A stretch of 49,657 nt of DNA from an uncultured Spirochaetales bacterium. Its GTDB lineage: Bacteria > Spirochaetota > Spirochaetia > Sphaerochaetales > Sphaerochaetaceae. Below the pieces are notes generated by a model. That model worked only from the letters and a program-made list of their open reading frames with translations. It had not been told where the DNA came from and made no database searches. Where the stretch lies: NCBI GenBank assembly GCA_949285145.1, contig CASDXQ010000008.1, forward strand, positions 1 to 49,657. The letters run 5' to 3'. The position numbers and the translations under genes were made by a program. Shown piece by piece: positions 18,061-26,098 of this stretch (positions are counted from its first letter, which is position 1; every line of letters begins with the position of its first letter).

Positions 18061-18074
18061 ACATGTTTTGCACT

Positions 18075-18103
18075 TTGAAACAGGGTTAGGGTGTAGCTAT
18101 ATC
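18075..18103 (+). promoter_or_regulatory. Promoter of the locus 1 ABC importer
   Basis: -35 TTGAAA (18075-18080), a 17-nt spacer and -10 TATATC (18098-18103). The GGAGG site at 18123-18127 precedes the binding-protein ATG, so this gene has a normal leader. Confidence 0.6.
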
Positions 18104-18132
18104 AATATGTTCACACATTCTTGGAGGTAAAT

Positions 18133-19416
18133 ATGAAAAAAGCATTGGCTGTTCTTCTCATTGCTCTTGTCGCAATGACTTCCGTTTTTGCAAACGGCGG
18201 CGCTGAAGATACAAGCGCAGACGGTACAACAACCCTTACATGGGCTGTATGGGACTATGCAACAACACCTTATTATGATGCACTCATCAACGCATATGAG
18301 GCATCTCATCCCGGCGTTAACGTAGAGGTTATCGATCTCGGTTCTGCAGATTACCAGACAGCACTCCAGATCCAGCTTTCAGGCGGCGGTTCGGAATTCG
18401 ACGTTGTCGCTGTGAAGGACATCCCCGGTTACAACAACCTTGTGAAGGCCGGTCTTCTTGTTGACCTTGCTCCTCTTGCCGAGGCTGACGGGCTTGACAC
18501 TTCTGTCTACGGCGGTATCGTAGAGCAGGTATCTGTAGGTGACAGCTTCTACGAACTTCCTTTCAGAAGCGATTTCTGGGTTGTTTTCTATAACAAGGAT
18601 CTCTTCGATGCAGCAGGTGTTCCTTATCCGACAAACGATATGACATTTGAAGAATATGATGCTCTTGCTCGCCAGATGACAAGCGGCAGCGGCGCTTCCA
18701 AGGTATATGGTGCACACTACCACACATGGAGAAGTGCAATCCAGCTCTTCGGTATTCTCGACGGCAAGCACCAGATCACGGACGGCGGCGATTACAGCTA
18801 CCTCAAGCCGTATTACGAAATGGCTCTTTCCCAGCAGGCTGACGGCGTTGTTCAGGATTATGCAACGCTCAAGACAAGCAACATCCACTACTCAGGTGTC
18901 TTCTACAATGAATCAGTCGCCATGGAGAACATGGGTTCATGGTTCATCGCAACTCTGATCGCACAGACAGAAGCCGGTGCAAACGATGCAGAGAACTGGG
19001 GTATCGTGAAGTATCCTCATGCTGAAGGCGTTGAGCCGGGCACAACACTGGGTACAATCACAGCTCTTGCAATTCCTACCGGTACTGACCAGCAGGATGC
19101 CGCATGGGATTTCGTTAAGTTCGTCTGCGGAGAAGAAGGTGCCGAGGCTCTTGCCGGAACAGGCAACTTCCCGGCTCTCACAAACGATGCAATCAACGAG
19201 ATCATCGCTTCCACACCCGGATTCCCGCAGGATGAGCAGTCCAAGGAAGCTCTCAATGTCGCACAGCTCTATCTCGAGATGCCTCTGCATGACAAGAGTG
19301 CCGAGATCGAAGTTGTTCTCAACGAGTATCATGACCAGATCATGACAGGCAACATGTCTGTTGATGAAGGTCTTGCTGAGATGGGCAGAAGAGTTGACGA
19401 AGTTCTCGCTAACTGA
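18133..19416 (+). CDS. ABC sugar-importer substrate-binding protein (locus 1)
   Basis: 427 residues, family 1 extracellular solute-binding protein. The leader MKKALAVLLIALVAMTSVFA ends before NGG and lacks a lipobox cysteine, so a free periplasmic protein is expected. The mature part shows typical sugar-binding blocks (VWDYATTPYYDALINAYEA, FYNKDLFDAAGVPYP, GSWFIATL, AAWDFVKFVCG, GNFPAL). It is separated from the permease genes by a hairpin, a common way to make more binding protein than permease. Divergent from the kinase/regulator/GH88/lyase operon, suggesting import of uronate-containing oligosaccharides. Confidence 0.92.
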   Translation: MKKALAVLLIALVAMTSVFANGGAEDTSADGTTTLTWAVWDYATTPYYDALINAYEASHPGVNVEVIDLGSADYQTALQIQLSGGGSEFDVVAVKDIPGYNNLVKAGLLVDLAPLAEADGLDTSVYGGIVEQVSVGDSFYELPFRSDFWVVFYNKDLFDAAGVPYPTNDMTFEEYDALARQMTSGSGASKVYGAHYHTWRSAIQLFGILDGKHQITDGGDYSYLKPYYEMALSQQADGVVQDYATLKTSNIHYSGVFYNESVAMENMGSWFIATLIAQTEAGANDAENWGIVKYPHAEGVEPGTTLGTITALAIPTGTDQQDAAWDFVKFVCGEEGAEALAGTGNFPALTNDAINEIIASTPGFPQDEQSKEALNVAQLYLEMPLHDKSAEIEVVLNEYHDQIMTGNMSVDEGLAEMGRRVDEVLAN

Positions 19417-19433
19417 TCGATTATGACTTATGG

Positions 19434-19472
19434 TTCAGCCGCTCTCACTCAGTGCGGCTGAATCTGTTTTCA
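19434..19472 (+). terminator. Intercistronic hairpin between binding protein and permease
   Basis: TTCAGCCGC pairs perfectly with GCGGCTGAA (9 bp), followed by TCTGTTTT. Likely a partial terminator or 3' stabiliser that sets the ratio of binding protein to permease. The second importer has the equivalent element at 32692-32723. Confidence 0.75.
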
Positions 19473-19483
19473 GGGGTTATCTT

Positions 19484-20449
19484 ATGTTGAAGAGAAAAGA
19501 GAAAGAAGTTCCGGCTTTCACCGCAAACGGACTTCCTATCGACAGAAGCATCAAGATTGAGAAATCCCAGGCAGCAAAGAGAGCTGAACTGAACAGGAAC
19601 ATTGTCGCCTATTCGTTCATCGCTCCCAACTTCATCGGCTTTGCCGTTTTCACGCTTGTGCCTATCGTATTCGCATTCGCACTTGCATTCCTTAACTGGA
19701 ACGGCAACACGGAAATGACCTGGGCCGGTCTTGACAACTTTATCTATATTTTCAAGAACGAAATGTTCCTGGCTTCGCTCAAGAACACTTTCATCTATAC
19801 TATCGGAACGGTTCCGCTGACACTTGTCGTGTCTCTGTTCCTTGCAATTGTCCTGAACCAGAAGATCAGGGGAAGAAATTTCTTCAGGACAGTATCATTC
19901 TTCCCTTACGTAGGTTCACTGGTTGCCATCACGGCTGTATGGAACATGCTTTTCAATCCTTCAATGGGTCCTGTCAATGAGATTCTCATGAGACTCGGGG
20001 TTGAGAATCCTCCGCGCTGGATTGCAGACAACGACTGGGCAATGTTCACCATCATCCTGTTCTCCGTCTGGAAGTACATGGGTTACTACATGGTCATCTA
20101 TCTTGCCGGTCTTCAGGGAATCAACAGTGAGCTTTATGAGGCTGCTTCAATCGATGGTGTGAACACATGGCAGAAGTTCTGGTATGTCACGCTGCCGCAG
20201 CTGAAGAACACCACATTCTTCATCCTCATCATGCTCACCATCCAGTGTTTCAAGGTATACGATATCGTGTACATGCTTGCAGGTGCCGGTTCAGGTGCTC
20301 TCAGCGAGGCTACGACTGTTCTCGTATACGAGATCTACAACAGCGCGTTCCGCTACTGGAGACTCGGAGTTGCTTCTGCCGAAGCTCTCGTTCTCTTTGC
20401 CATTGTGCTTGTCGTGACGATTGTCCAGTTCCGTCTGGAGAAGGATTGA
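19484..20449 (+). CDS. ABC sugar permease, MalF/UgpA-like (locus 1)
   Basis: About 321 residues with a roughly 45-residue cytoplasmic N-terminal extension and six predicted membrane segments beginning at VAYSFIAPNFIGFAVFTLVPIVF. The EAA loop that contacts the ATPase is visible as ELYEAASIDGVNTWQKFWYVTLPQL. Forms the heterodimeric channel with the next gene. Start ATG 19484 follows CAGGGG. No ATPase gene is in the operon, so a shared MsmK-like ATPase is expected elsewhere. Confidence 0.92.
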   Translation: MLKRKEKEVPAFTANGLPIDRSIKIEKSQAAKRAELNRNIVAYSFIAPNFIGFAVFTLVPIVFAFALAFLNWNGNTEMTWAGLDNFIYIFKNEMFLASLKNTFIYTIGTVPLTLVVSLFLAIVLNQKIRGRNFFRTVSFFPYVGSLVAITAVWNMLFNPSMGPVNEILMRLGVENPPRWIADNDWAMFTIILFSVWKYMGYYMVIYLAGLQGINSELYEAASIDGVNTWQKFWYVTLPQLKNTTFFILIMLTIQCFKVYDIVYMLAGAGSGALSEATTVLVYEIYNSAFRYWRLGVASAEALVLFAIVLVVTIVQFRLEKD

Positions 20450-20462
20450 GGAGGGTAGACTT

Positions 20463-21299
20463 ATGATGATTGAATCAACGGGACAGAAAGTTCTCAAAGT
20501 CCTGCTTTATGTATTCCTTATTGTCACGGCAGCCATCATGATCCTGCCTTTCCTGTGGATGCTTTCAGCTTCACTCAAACAGGACAGGGATGTTTTCACA
20601 TTCCCGATCCAGTGGATTCCTTCCGAACCGGAATGGTCCAACTACAGCAAGATCTGGACTCAGATACCGCTTCTGACCTACATCCTGAACACGGTCAAGC
20701 TCACGCTTATCGTAACGCTTCTCCAGCTGTTCACCTCTTCCTTTGCGGCCTATGCATTCGCAAAACTCCGCTTCAAGGGAAGGAATGCACTTTTCCTCGG
20801 CTATGTCGCAACCATCGCCGTGCCATGGCAGGCATACATGGTTCCGCAGTTCATGATGCTCAGGGAGATGGGCCTCAACAATACCCATCTGGCCATCATC
20901 ATCCTGCAGGCGTTCAGCGCTTTCGGCGTGTTCATGATGAAGCAGTTCTATGAAGGAATCCCGACAGAGCTGTGCGAGGCTGCAAGAATTGACGGCATGA
21001 CCGAATACGGAATTTATGCGAAGATCATGCTTCCTCTTGCCAAGCCGTCTCTTTCCACACTGACGATCTTCACGTTCGTCAATACATGGAACGACTTCCT
21101 CGGTCCTTACATCTACCTGACCAGGGATAACCTGAAGACCATACAGCTGGGACTGCGAAGCTTTATCGGACAGTATTCATCTGAGTACGGTCTGATCATG
21201 GCGGGCAGTGTGGTGACGATGATACCAGTCATAGCGGTATTCCTCTCACTGCAGAAGTACTTTGTTGAAGGTGTTGCTTCCAGTGGTCTCAAAGGATGA
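20463..21299 (+). CDS. ABC sugar permease, MalG/UgpE-like (locus 1)
   Basis: 278 residues, six predicted membrane segments (first: VLLYVFLIVTAAIMILPFLWML). The EAA loop reads ELCEAARIDGMTEYGIYAKIMLPL and the C-terminus ends YFVEGVASSGLKG, standard for this subfamily. A GAGGAGGG site at 20448-20455 precedes the ATG and overlaps the end of the previous gene. Last gene of the importer operon; very similar in its C-terminus to the locus 2 permease at 30901. Confidence 0.93.
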   Translation: MMIESTGQKVLKVLLYVFLIVTAAIMILPFLWMLSASLKQDRDVFTFPIQWIPSEPEWSNYSKIWTQIPLLTYILNTVKLTLIVTLLQLFTSSFAAYAFAKLRFKGRNALFLGYVATIAVPWQAYMVPQFMMLREMGLNNTHLAIIILQAFSAFGVFMMKQFYEGIPTELCEAARIDGMTEYGIYAKIMLPLAKPSLSTLTIFTFVNTWNDFLGPYIYLTRDNLKTIQLGLRSFIGQYSSEYGLIMAGSVVTMIPVIAVFLSLQKYFVEGVASSGLKG

Positions 21300-21460
21300 T
21301 CTTTCAAAATGGCAGCGTTCTGCTGCCTCATATAAAACAGTTTCATGGACAGAGGAGACAGGCAGAAAGAGTGATCTTCACTTAAAAACAGATCTTCTTT
21401 CTGTTTAAAGGATTCTATGAAAACAGACACCAGCAGGACGATACTGCTGATGGTAATCTG

Positions 21461-21500
21461 AACTCTCCGGAGCGGATATATCCGGAGAGTTCTGTTTTTT
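21461..21500. terminator. Rho-independent terminator after the locus 1 importer
   Basis: AACTCTCCGG pairs with TCCGGAGAGTT around a 10-nt loop and is followed by TCTGTTTTTT. The antitoxin gene converges from the other side. Between 21300 and 21460 I see only a small GGCAGC/GCTGCC inverted repeat and no supported gene. Confidence 0.8.
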
Positions 21501-21514
21501 GAATGGAAAAAGTT

Positions 21515-21874
21515 TTAAAGAAAATGTGCGGGAGATGTTCTGAAGAGTGATGCCAGCTTTTTCGCAGTCTCCCGGCTTATTGCCCGTCTGTCATTTTCCA
21601 TATTTGAAATGTTCTGGACATAAGTGCCGAGCTCATCTGCCAGTTGTTTCTGAGTCATGCCACATAGATTTCTGTAAAAACGGAGGTTTTTCCCCGGAGT
21701 CTGTTTTGCCTTTGTCTCTTTGTACCAGGCCGTTTCCCTGAAATCAACAGACTCATTCTCTTCATATCCGTCTGTGAAAGTATTGATGTTCTCCTCTCCG
21801 TATTCGTTCATTAAATAATTCATGAATGACTTCGTCACAGGCCCTTTTATCTCAAGATTTTCAGTATGGGGCAT
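21515..21874 (-). CDS. HigA-like antitoxin (Xre-type HTH)
   Basis: 119 residues from MPHTENLEIKG. The C-terminal half is an Xre helix-turn-helix (NLRFYRNLCGMTQKQLADELGTYVQNISNMENDRRAISRETAKKLA). The N-terminal half would bind the toxin. The ATG at 21874 overlaps the full-length toxin frame by 14 nt, the usual coupled arrangement with toxin first (HigBA order). A longer in-frame start at 21922 would cover the toxin's C-terminal codons and is unlikely. Likely represses the shared promoter through the palindromes at 22161-22187. Confidence 0.8.
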   Translation of the reverse strand: MPHTENLEIKGPVTKSFMNYLMNEYGEENINTFTDGYEENESVDFRETAWYKETKAKQTPGKNLRFYRNLCGMTQKQLADELGTYVQNISNMENDRRAISRETAKKLASLFRTSPAHFL

Positions 21875-22130
21875 TTTCACGACTACCAACATAATAGACC
21901 TCCACGTAAAATTCGTTCTCAAATTCCTGTCAGCATGCTACCCAGTGATAACTGAGATGACAGTGGTATTTGTTTTTACCTATTTTGCTGAAGTTCTGAT
22001 ACTTCGGCTGAACAGGTCCGTATTGTGCTATATCTTCAAGAAGCATGACCAATGTATTTATGTCCTTTTCCGATAGCTGGTTTATCTTCTTTTCACATTT
22101 TTTCAAGACGCGGACTGTATATTTCCTCAC
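21861..22130 (-). pseudogene. RelE/HigB-like toxin interrupted by an in-frame TGA
   Basis: From a GTG at 22130 (9 nt behind AAGGAG) the frame reads KYTVRVLKKCEKKINQL ... GPVQPKYQNFSKIGKNKYHCHLSYHWVAC and meets TGA at 21930-21932. The same frame then continues QEFENEFYVEVYYVGSRENAPY to a second stop at 21861. This tail is the normal family ending, which commonly reads VACW before it, so TGG to TGA is the simplest explanation. The product is 66 instead of 89 residues and loses the last beta-strands, so it is probably inactive unless the stop is read through. Confidence 0.8.
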
Positions 22131-22146
22131 TCCGTATTTCTCCTTA

Positions 22147-22187
22147 AATATAATCAGAAGTTGATTAGTAATCAATATTTGATTACT
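22147..22187 (-). promoter_or_regulatory. Toxin-antitoxin promoter with overlapping palindromic operators
   Basis: On the minus strand -35 TTGATT (22170-22175), 17-nt spacer, -10 TATATT (22147-22152). Two perfect palindromes share an arm: TTGATTA-G-TAATCAA (22161-22175) and AGTAATCAA-TAT-TTGATTACT (22167-22187). They cover the -35 and spacer, as expected for antitoxin autorepression. This also supports the GTG start at 22130 over more upstream ATGs. Confidence 0.7.
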
Positions 22188-22244
22188 CTTGTCTCTTTCC
22201 ATATCCCTATACACAAAAAGTCCTGATTTTGTGCAAAACTCAGA

Positions 22245-22313
22245 ATTTTTCCGGATACATTAAGGAAATATTTCCGAGTGGATCTGGGAAATATTGCCGA
22301 ATGAGTTTTTGTG
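22245..22313 (+). repeat. Array of three 23-nt-period units upstream of DUF4143 ATPase 2
   Basis: Units begin at 22245, 22268 and 22291, each with AT(A/T)TTTCCG or ATATTGCCG at its start; the first two end GGAA. The sequence differs from the array at 1776, but the period (23 nt), number (three), position and overlap with the -35 box are the same. GG(A/T)AAT and CC(A/G)A elements occur in both. Confidence 0.65.
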
Positions 22314-22322
22314 CGCTAGTAT
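22294..22322 (+). promoter_or_regulatory. Leaderless promoter of DUF4143 ATPase 2
   Basis: -35 TTGCCG (22294-22299, inside repeat unit 3), 17-nt spacer, -10 TAGTAT (22317-22322), then 7 nt to the ATG at 22330. No ribosome binding site. Confidence 0.6.
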
Positions 22323-22329
22323 CTGACAT

Positions 22330-23607
22330 ATGGATAAATATCTTCCCAGACTGATAGACAGTGTACTTGATGTGTATCTCCGCACATTTGGTGCCGTCAG
22401 CATAGTAGGCCCTAAATGGACAGGAAAAACCGTTACCTGTGAGCAGAGGGCGAAAAGTGCGTTTTATTTTACCGGTCGTCCGGGACAGCCAGATCCTCTT
22501 GCTCTGGCTTTGACAGATTCTTCATATGTTTTTCAGGGTGAAAAGCCACGTCTTATTGATGAATGGCAGCTTATGCCTCAGCTATGGGATATGATCCGTG
22601 GTGATATTGACTCCCGTCATGGCGAGCGCGGACTGTATCTGCTTACAGGATCCTCACTCCTGCCTCAGAAAACCAGGACTGGAAAAACGCTTGTACACCA
22701 CAGCGGCACAGGGCGTATCGGATCATTGAAGATGTCTACAATGACACTTTATGAGACAGGGGATTCGTCAGGAGAAGTTTCTCTGGCTTCTCTTTTTGAA
22801 GGAGAAAAAGTACATGGAAGCATAAGGGAAATCAGGCTTGCAGAAATAATTCATTTCATAATAAGAGGAGGCTGGCCGGGAAATCTTGACACGGAAGATC
22901 CTTCCATCATTCCACGTGATTACATTTCCAGGGTATGTGATGAAGATTTTGATAAGCTTGAAGGCGTGAAGATAGACAGGATAAAGTTCAGGAGATTCCT
23001 GTATTCTCTTGCACGAAATGAAAGTACTGTCTGTTCAGCATCAACATTAAGCAGAGATGCCGGAGAAAATGGAAGCAAGCTGGATGATTCAACTGTGAAT
23101 TCTTATCTCAATATTCTCAAAATGCTTTTCCTTGATGAGTCACAGCCTGCTTTTTCTCCGTTTTTCAGATCCAGAACAAGGTTAAAAATAGGAGAGAAAC
23201 GTCATTTTGCAGATCCCTCTCTTGCTGCTGCAATAATGGGTGCAAACGAGAAGAATCTGCTGTCAGATCTGCAGTATCTCGGGTTTCTGTTTGAAGCTCT
23301 CGCAGAGCACGATCTCAGAATCTATGCTCAGGTGCTGGGCGGGGAGCTTTTCCACTATCAGGATTATGATAACGATGAAGTGGACGCAGTCATCCAGTTG
23401 CAGGACGGACGGTTTGCACTTATTGAAATAAAGCTCGGAGCAAATGAGAAAATCATAGATGAGGCGGCGCGTTCTCTTGTAAAAGTGAGCGGTAAAATGG
23501 AGCGTAAACCCGACTTCATGGCCGTTGTTTCAGGTATGGCATCCGCCCCATATTGCAGAAAAGAGGATGGAGTATTTGTTCTTCCTCTGACTTCACTGAA
23601 ACCGTAA
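22330..23607 (+). CDS. AAA-type ATPase with DUF4143 / PD-(D/E)XK-like C-terminus (copy 2)
   Basis: 425 residues, paralogue of the gene at 1875. Walker A GPKWTGKT at residues 27-34, Walker B-like RLIDEWQ near 77-83, HSGTGRIGSLKM, FADPSLAAAIMG, and the nuclease-like EVDAVIQLQDGRFALIEIKLG near 353-374. Leaderless start without a ribosome site behind a three-unit array. It neighbours a toxin-antitoxin pair, which fits an accessory island, but no transposase is seen. Unlike copy 1, I find no second repeat array after it. Function unknown. Confidence 0.85.
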   Translation: MDKYLPRLIDSVLDVYLRTFGAVSIVGPKWTGKTVTCEQRAKSAFYFTGRPGQPDPLALALTDSSYVFQGEKPRLIDEWQLMPQLWDMIRGDIDSRHGERGLYLLTGSSLLPQKTRTGKTLVHHSGTGRIGSLKMSTMTLYETGDSSGEVSLASLFEGEKVHGSIREIRLAEIIHFIIRGGWPGNLDTEDPSIIPRDYISRVCDEDFDKLEGVKIDRIKFRRFLYSLARNESTVCSASTLSRDAGENGSKLDDSTVNSYLNILKMLFLDESQPAFSPFFRSRTRLKIGEKRHFADPSLAAAIMGANEKNLLSDLQYLGFLFEALAEHDLRIYAQVLGGELFHYQDYDNDEVDAVIQLQDGRFALIEIKLGANEKIIDEAARSLVKVSGKMERKPDFMAVVSGMASAPYCRKEDGVFVLPLTSLKP

Positions 23608-23706
23608 TTCTTCAGGATGACTATATACGGATTTTATCCCACTACGGCAATAAGGCTCCATCTTCAAGCGTAAGCGGATATGGGGCAGCTCACCCGCATT
23701 GTAATT

Positions 23707-24618
23707 TCATACTCCGATTTTCATATATTCTTTGGGGCTGATACCATAAAGCTTGTTGAAAGCACGGTAGAAACCGGAATAGTCCAGAAAACCACATTCT
23801 TCCCATATTTTGGTGGGAATGCCTCCTTCGCTCATCAGTTTTCTTGCATGCATCAGCCTCCTGCGTGTCACCCAGTGATGGGCACTTATCCCGGTAATGT
23901 TCTTGAAAAGAGTATTGAGAGCCTGAGTTGACAGGCATGCCTGTGCACATAGGATTTCCAGCGAAAGATCTTTTGCGAGATTATCTGTGATGAATTTGTT
24001 TACACGGTCGAAAACTTCTTCTTTTGGATCCCTTGTCTTATGCGGTTGCATGAAAACCGATGCATAGAGATAAATGATCTGGCTGGCAATTATTTTCCTG
24101 TGCAGGAGGGAGAGAACTTCATCATTTTTCTGAGATTCATATCCGGTCTGAATCAGAGAGGAGAGAGTTTCTTCATTGTCCGGTGAAAGCTGTGTGATGA
24201 ATGGCATATCAAGCATGGGCAGTTTATTTTCTGCAGCGATTTGCAAAGCACTGACGAACGCCCTGTCAAGCCACATCACTTTTCTTTCATAGGGCTCCTT
24301 TCCTCCAAGCTCAGTCATTACAGGACAGTGAGCGATTCCCGGGGGGATCCAGATGATATCTCCGGGGCGTACTTCAATACGTTTTTCATCAAGTATGTAC
24401 TGTACTTTCCCTGAGATGACAAAAACAAGCTCATAGAATGCATGACTGTGAAGTTCTATTCTGTCTTCCCTGTATGACATATCAATGTTGAACTGTACTG
24501 ACTTCATCATCATCGATATATCCTGATATAGATTGAAAGATCCGGGACAGAGCGTTTTCTTTTTTTCCGTAAGCTCTCTGTAGAATGCCTGCTGATGCTG
24601 TCTGTTTATGTACCACAT
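23707..24618 (-). CDS. AraC-family regulator with cupin sensor
   Basis: 303 residues. An N-terminal cupin-like sugar-sensing barrel (RIELHSHAFYELVFVISGKVQYILDEKRIEVRPGDIIWIPPGIAH) is followed by an AraC double helix-turn-helix (LSLEILCAQACLSTQALNTLFKNITG ... KIWEECGFLDYSGFYRAFNKLYGISPKEY). Divergent from the symporter/creatininase operon, which it probably controls. The ATG at 24618 has no Shine-Dalgarno sequence and lies 6 nt from a TAAAAT -10 box (24625-24630), so it may be leaderless. An internal start at MMMKSV cannot be excluded. Confidence 0.85.
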   Translation of the reverse strand: MWYINRQHQQAFYRELTEKKKTLCPGSFNLYQDISMMMKSVQFNIDMSYREDRIELHSHAFYELVFVISGKVQYILDEKRIEVRPGDIIWIPPGIAHCPVMTELGGKEPYERKVMWLDRAFVSALQIAAENKLPMLDMPFITQLSPDNEETLSSLIQTGYESQKNDEVLSLLHRKIIASQIIYLYASVFMQPHKTRDPKEEVFDRVNKFITDNLAKDLSLEILCAQACLSTQALNTLFKNITGISAHHWVTRRRLMHARKLMSEGGIPTKIWEECGFLDYSGFYRAFNKLYGISPKEYMKIGV

Positions 24619-24651
24619 GCTTTTATTTTAGCAATGAATTCAGCTTGTATT

Positions 24652-24665
24652 GCAATATTAATTGC
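24652..24665. promoter_or_regulatory. Candidate operator between AraC regulator and symporter
   Basis: GCAAT-ATTA-ATTGC is a small inverted repeat in the 97-nt divergent region, upstream of both start sites. A plausible regulator site. Evidence is symmetry and position only. Confidence 0.35.
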
Positions 24666-24715
24666 TTCAATTTGCCTACTAAAATTTCAATAAAACACAA
24701 CAAGGAGAAATACTT

Positions 24716-26098
24716 ATGGCTATTACCAACAGCAAGGCACTGTCCAAAAAGAATCTTTTTGGCTATGCAATGGGTGATCTCGGTGGCTGTATGACTTTTG
24801 CTCTCATGGGAAGTTTCCTGACCCCTTATTACACTGAGGTTGCAGGTCTTTCCACAGGAGCAGTTGCAGCCATTTTCCTGATTATTAGGATCTGGGATGC
24901 TCTGAATGATCCGATGATGGGAACTATCATGGACAAGATTTTTTCAAAAACACATAACAGAAACGGAAAATTCCGTCCATGGATGCTTCGTTCCACACCC
25001 CTTCTGCTCATCACTTCAATTCTGATGTTCACAGCTCCGTCTCTTGCAAACGGAATGGCAAAGGCAGTTGTCACATTTGTGGTGTATCTGCTTTATGAAG
25101 CAAGCTACACCATGTTCAATATTCCTTATGGCTCCCTGCTTTCTGCAATGTCGAACACTGACGGTGAAAGAGCAAGCTTGTCATCTGCAAGAGGTTTCGG
25201 TTCATTGATCGGCAATGTTGTTCCTCTCATGATATTCCCTCTTATCATAGAAGCAACTACAGAGAACCCTCAATTCGGTTATACCGTCGGAATCACGATC
25301 TGTGCTGTCATCGGATTTATTGCTTGCATGCTTTCCTATTACTGGACAAGTGAAAGAAATACAAATGCGGTTGTCGATGATGTGACGGAATCCAGCGAGA
25401 TCAGGTTTTCAGATATTCTTGTTGTTTTCAAAAAGAACAGAGCCTATGTCGCACTTTGCATTCAGGGTGTTCTTTTCTGTGTTGCCCAGTATATGGGAAC
25501 AACTCTTGGAATCTATATGTACAGAGATGTGCTTGGTGCTCTTCCTATGATGAGCCTTATGCAGTTCATCACGATGCCTCTATCGATAATATCGCTTGCA
25601 GTTCTTCCAAAATTCTCAGGCAAGTTCGGGCTTGAGGCTACTGTAAGGGGAACACAGCTTATTTCTGCTGCACTTTATGCTCTGCTTTTCTTTCTTCCGA
25701 ATAATGTTTACATATATATGGCAGGATACGCATTGGCAAATGCCTTCATGTCTGTAACTGTATTCATGCAGTGGGGTATGGTCGGGGAAGCTATCGATTA
25801 TAACGAAATGGTGACAGGAAAGAGGACAGAGGGTTCGATTTATGGTACATTCAACCTGATGAGACGTATCGGACAGGCTGTAGGTTCTTCAGTTGCTGTT
25901 GCACTCCTCGGTGTAGTCGGCTACATTCCCAATGCCGCAAGTCAGACTGCTACCGTCCAGGTATGGATCAAGGCTCTTGTATGTCTTTCTGCCGCAATTC
26001 TTCTGGTGCTGATGTTCCTTAACCTGAAGTTTGTTTGGAATATCACTCCTGAAATCAGAGCAAAAATTGCTCAGAGCAAACAGAACAAGGAGAACTGA
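24716..26098 (+). CDS. GPH-family sugar:cation symporter (MelB-like)
   Basis: 460 residues with about 12 predicted membrane segments. The N-terminus LSKKNLFGYAMGDLGGCM and the loop RIWDALNDPMMGTIMDKI are the standard glycoside-pentoside-hexuronide symporter signatures, with GKFRPWMLRSTPLLL following. Likely imports a glycoside or uronide with Na+ or H+. The ATG follows AAGGAG. Its stop overlaps the start of the creatininase-family gene (ATGA), so the two are translationally coupled. Confidence 0.9.
   Translation: MAITNSKALSKKNLFGYAMGDLGGCMTFALMGSFLTPYYTEVAGLSTGAVAAIFLIIRIWDALNDPMMGTIMDKIFSKTHNRNGKFRPWMLRSTPLLLITSILMFTAPSLANGMAKAVVTFVVYLLYEASYTMFNIPYGSLLSAMSNTDGERASLSSARGFGSLIGNVVPLMIFPLIIEATTENPQFGYTVGITICAVIGFIACMLSYYWTSERNTNAVVDDVTESSEIRFSDILVVFKKNRAYVALCIQGVLFCVAQYMGTTLGIYMYRDVLGALPMMSLMQFITMPLSIISLAVLPKFSGKFGLEATVRGTQLISAALYALLFFLPNNVYIYMAGYALANAFMSVTVFMQWGMVGEAIDYNEMVTGKRTEGSIYGTFNLMRRIGQAVGSSVAVALLGVVGYIPNAASQTATVQVWIKALVCLSAAILLVLMFLNLKFVWNITPEIRAKIAQSKQNKEN

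Noticed and set aside
21361-21462. Possible tiny peptide gene starting near 21417 after AAAGGA
   Set aside because: Only 14 codons, no family, and it runs straight into the terminator; not enough evidence.
21930-21932. Selenocysteine or alternative TGA decoding in the toxin
   Set aside because: No SECIS-like hairpin is evident just after the TGA, the site corresponds to Trp in relatives, and other genes here use TGA as a normal stop (for example gdhA and permease 2).
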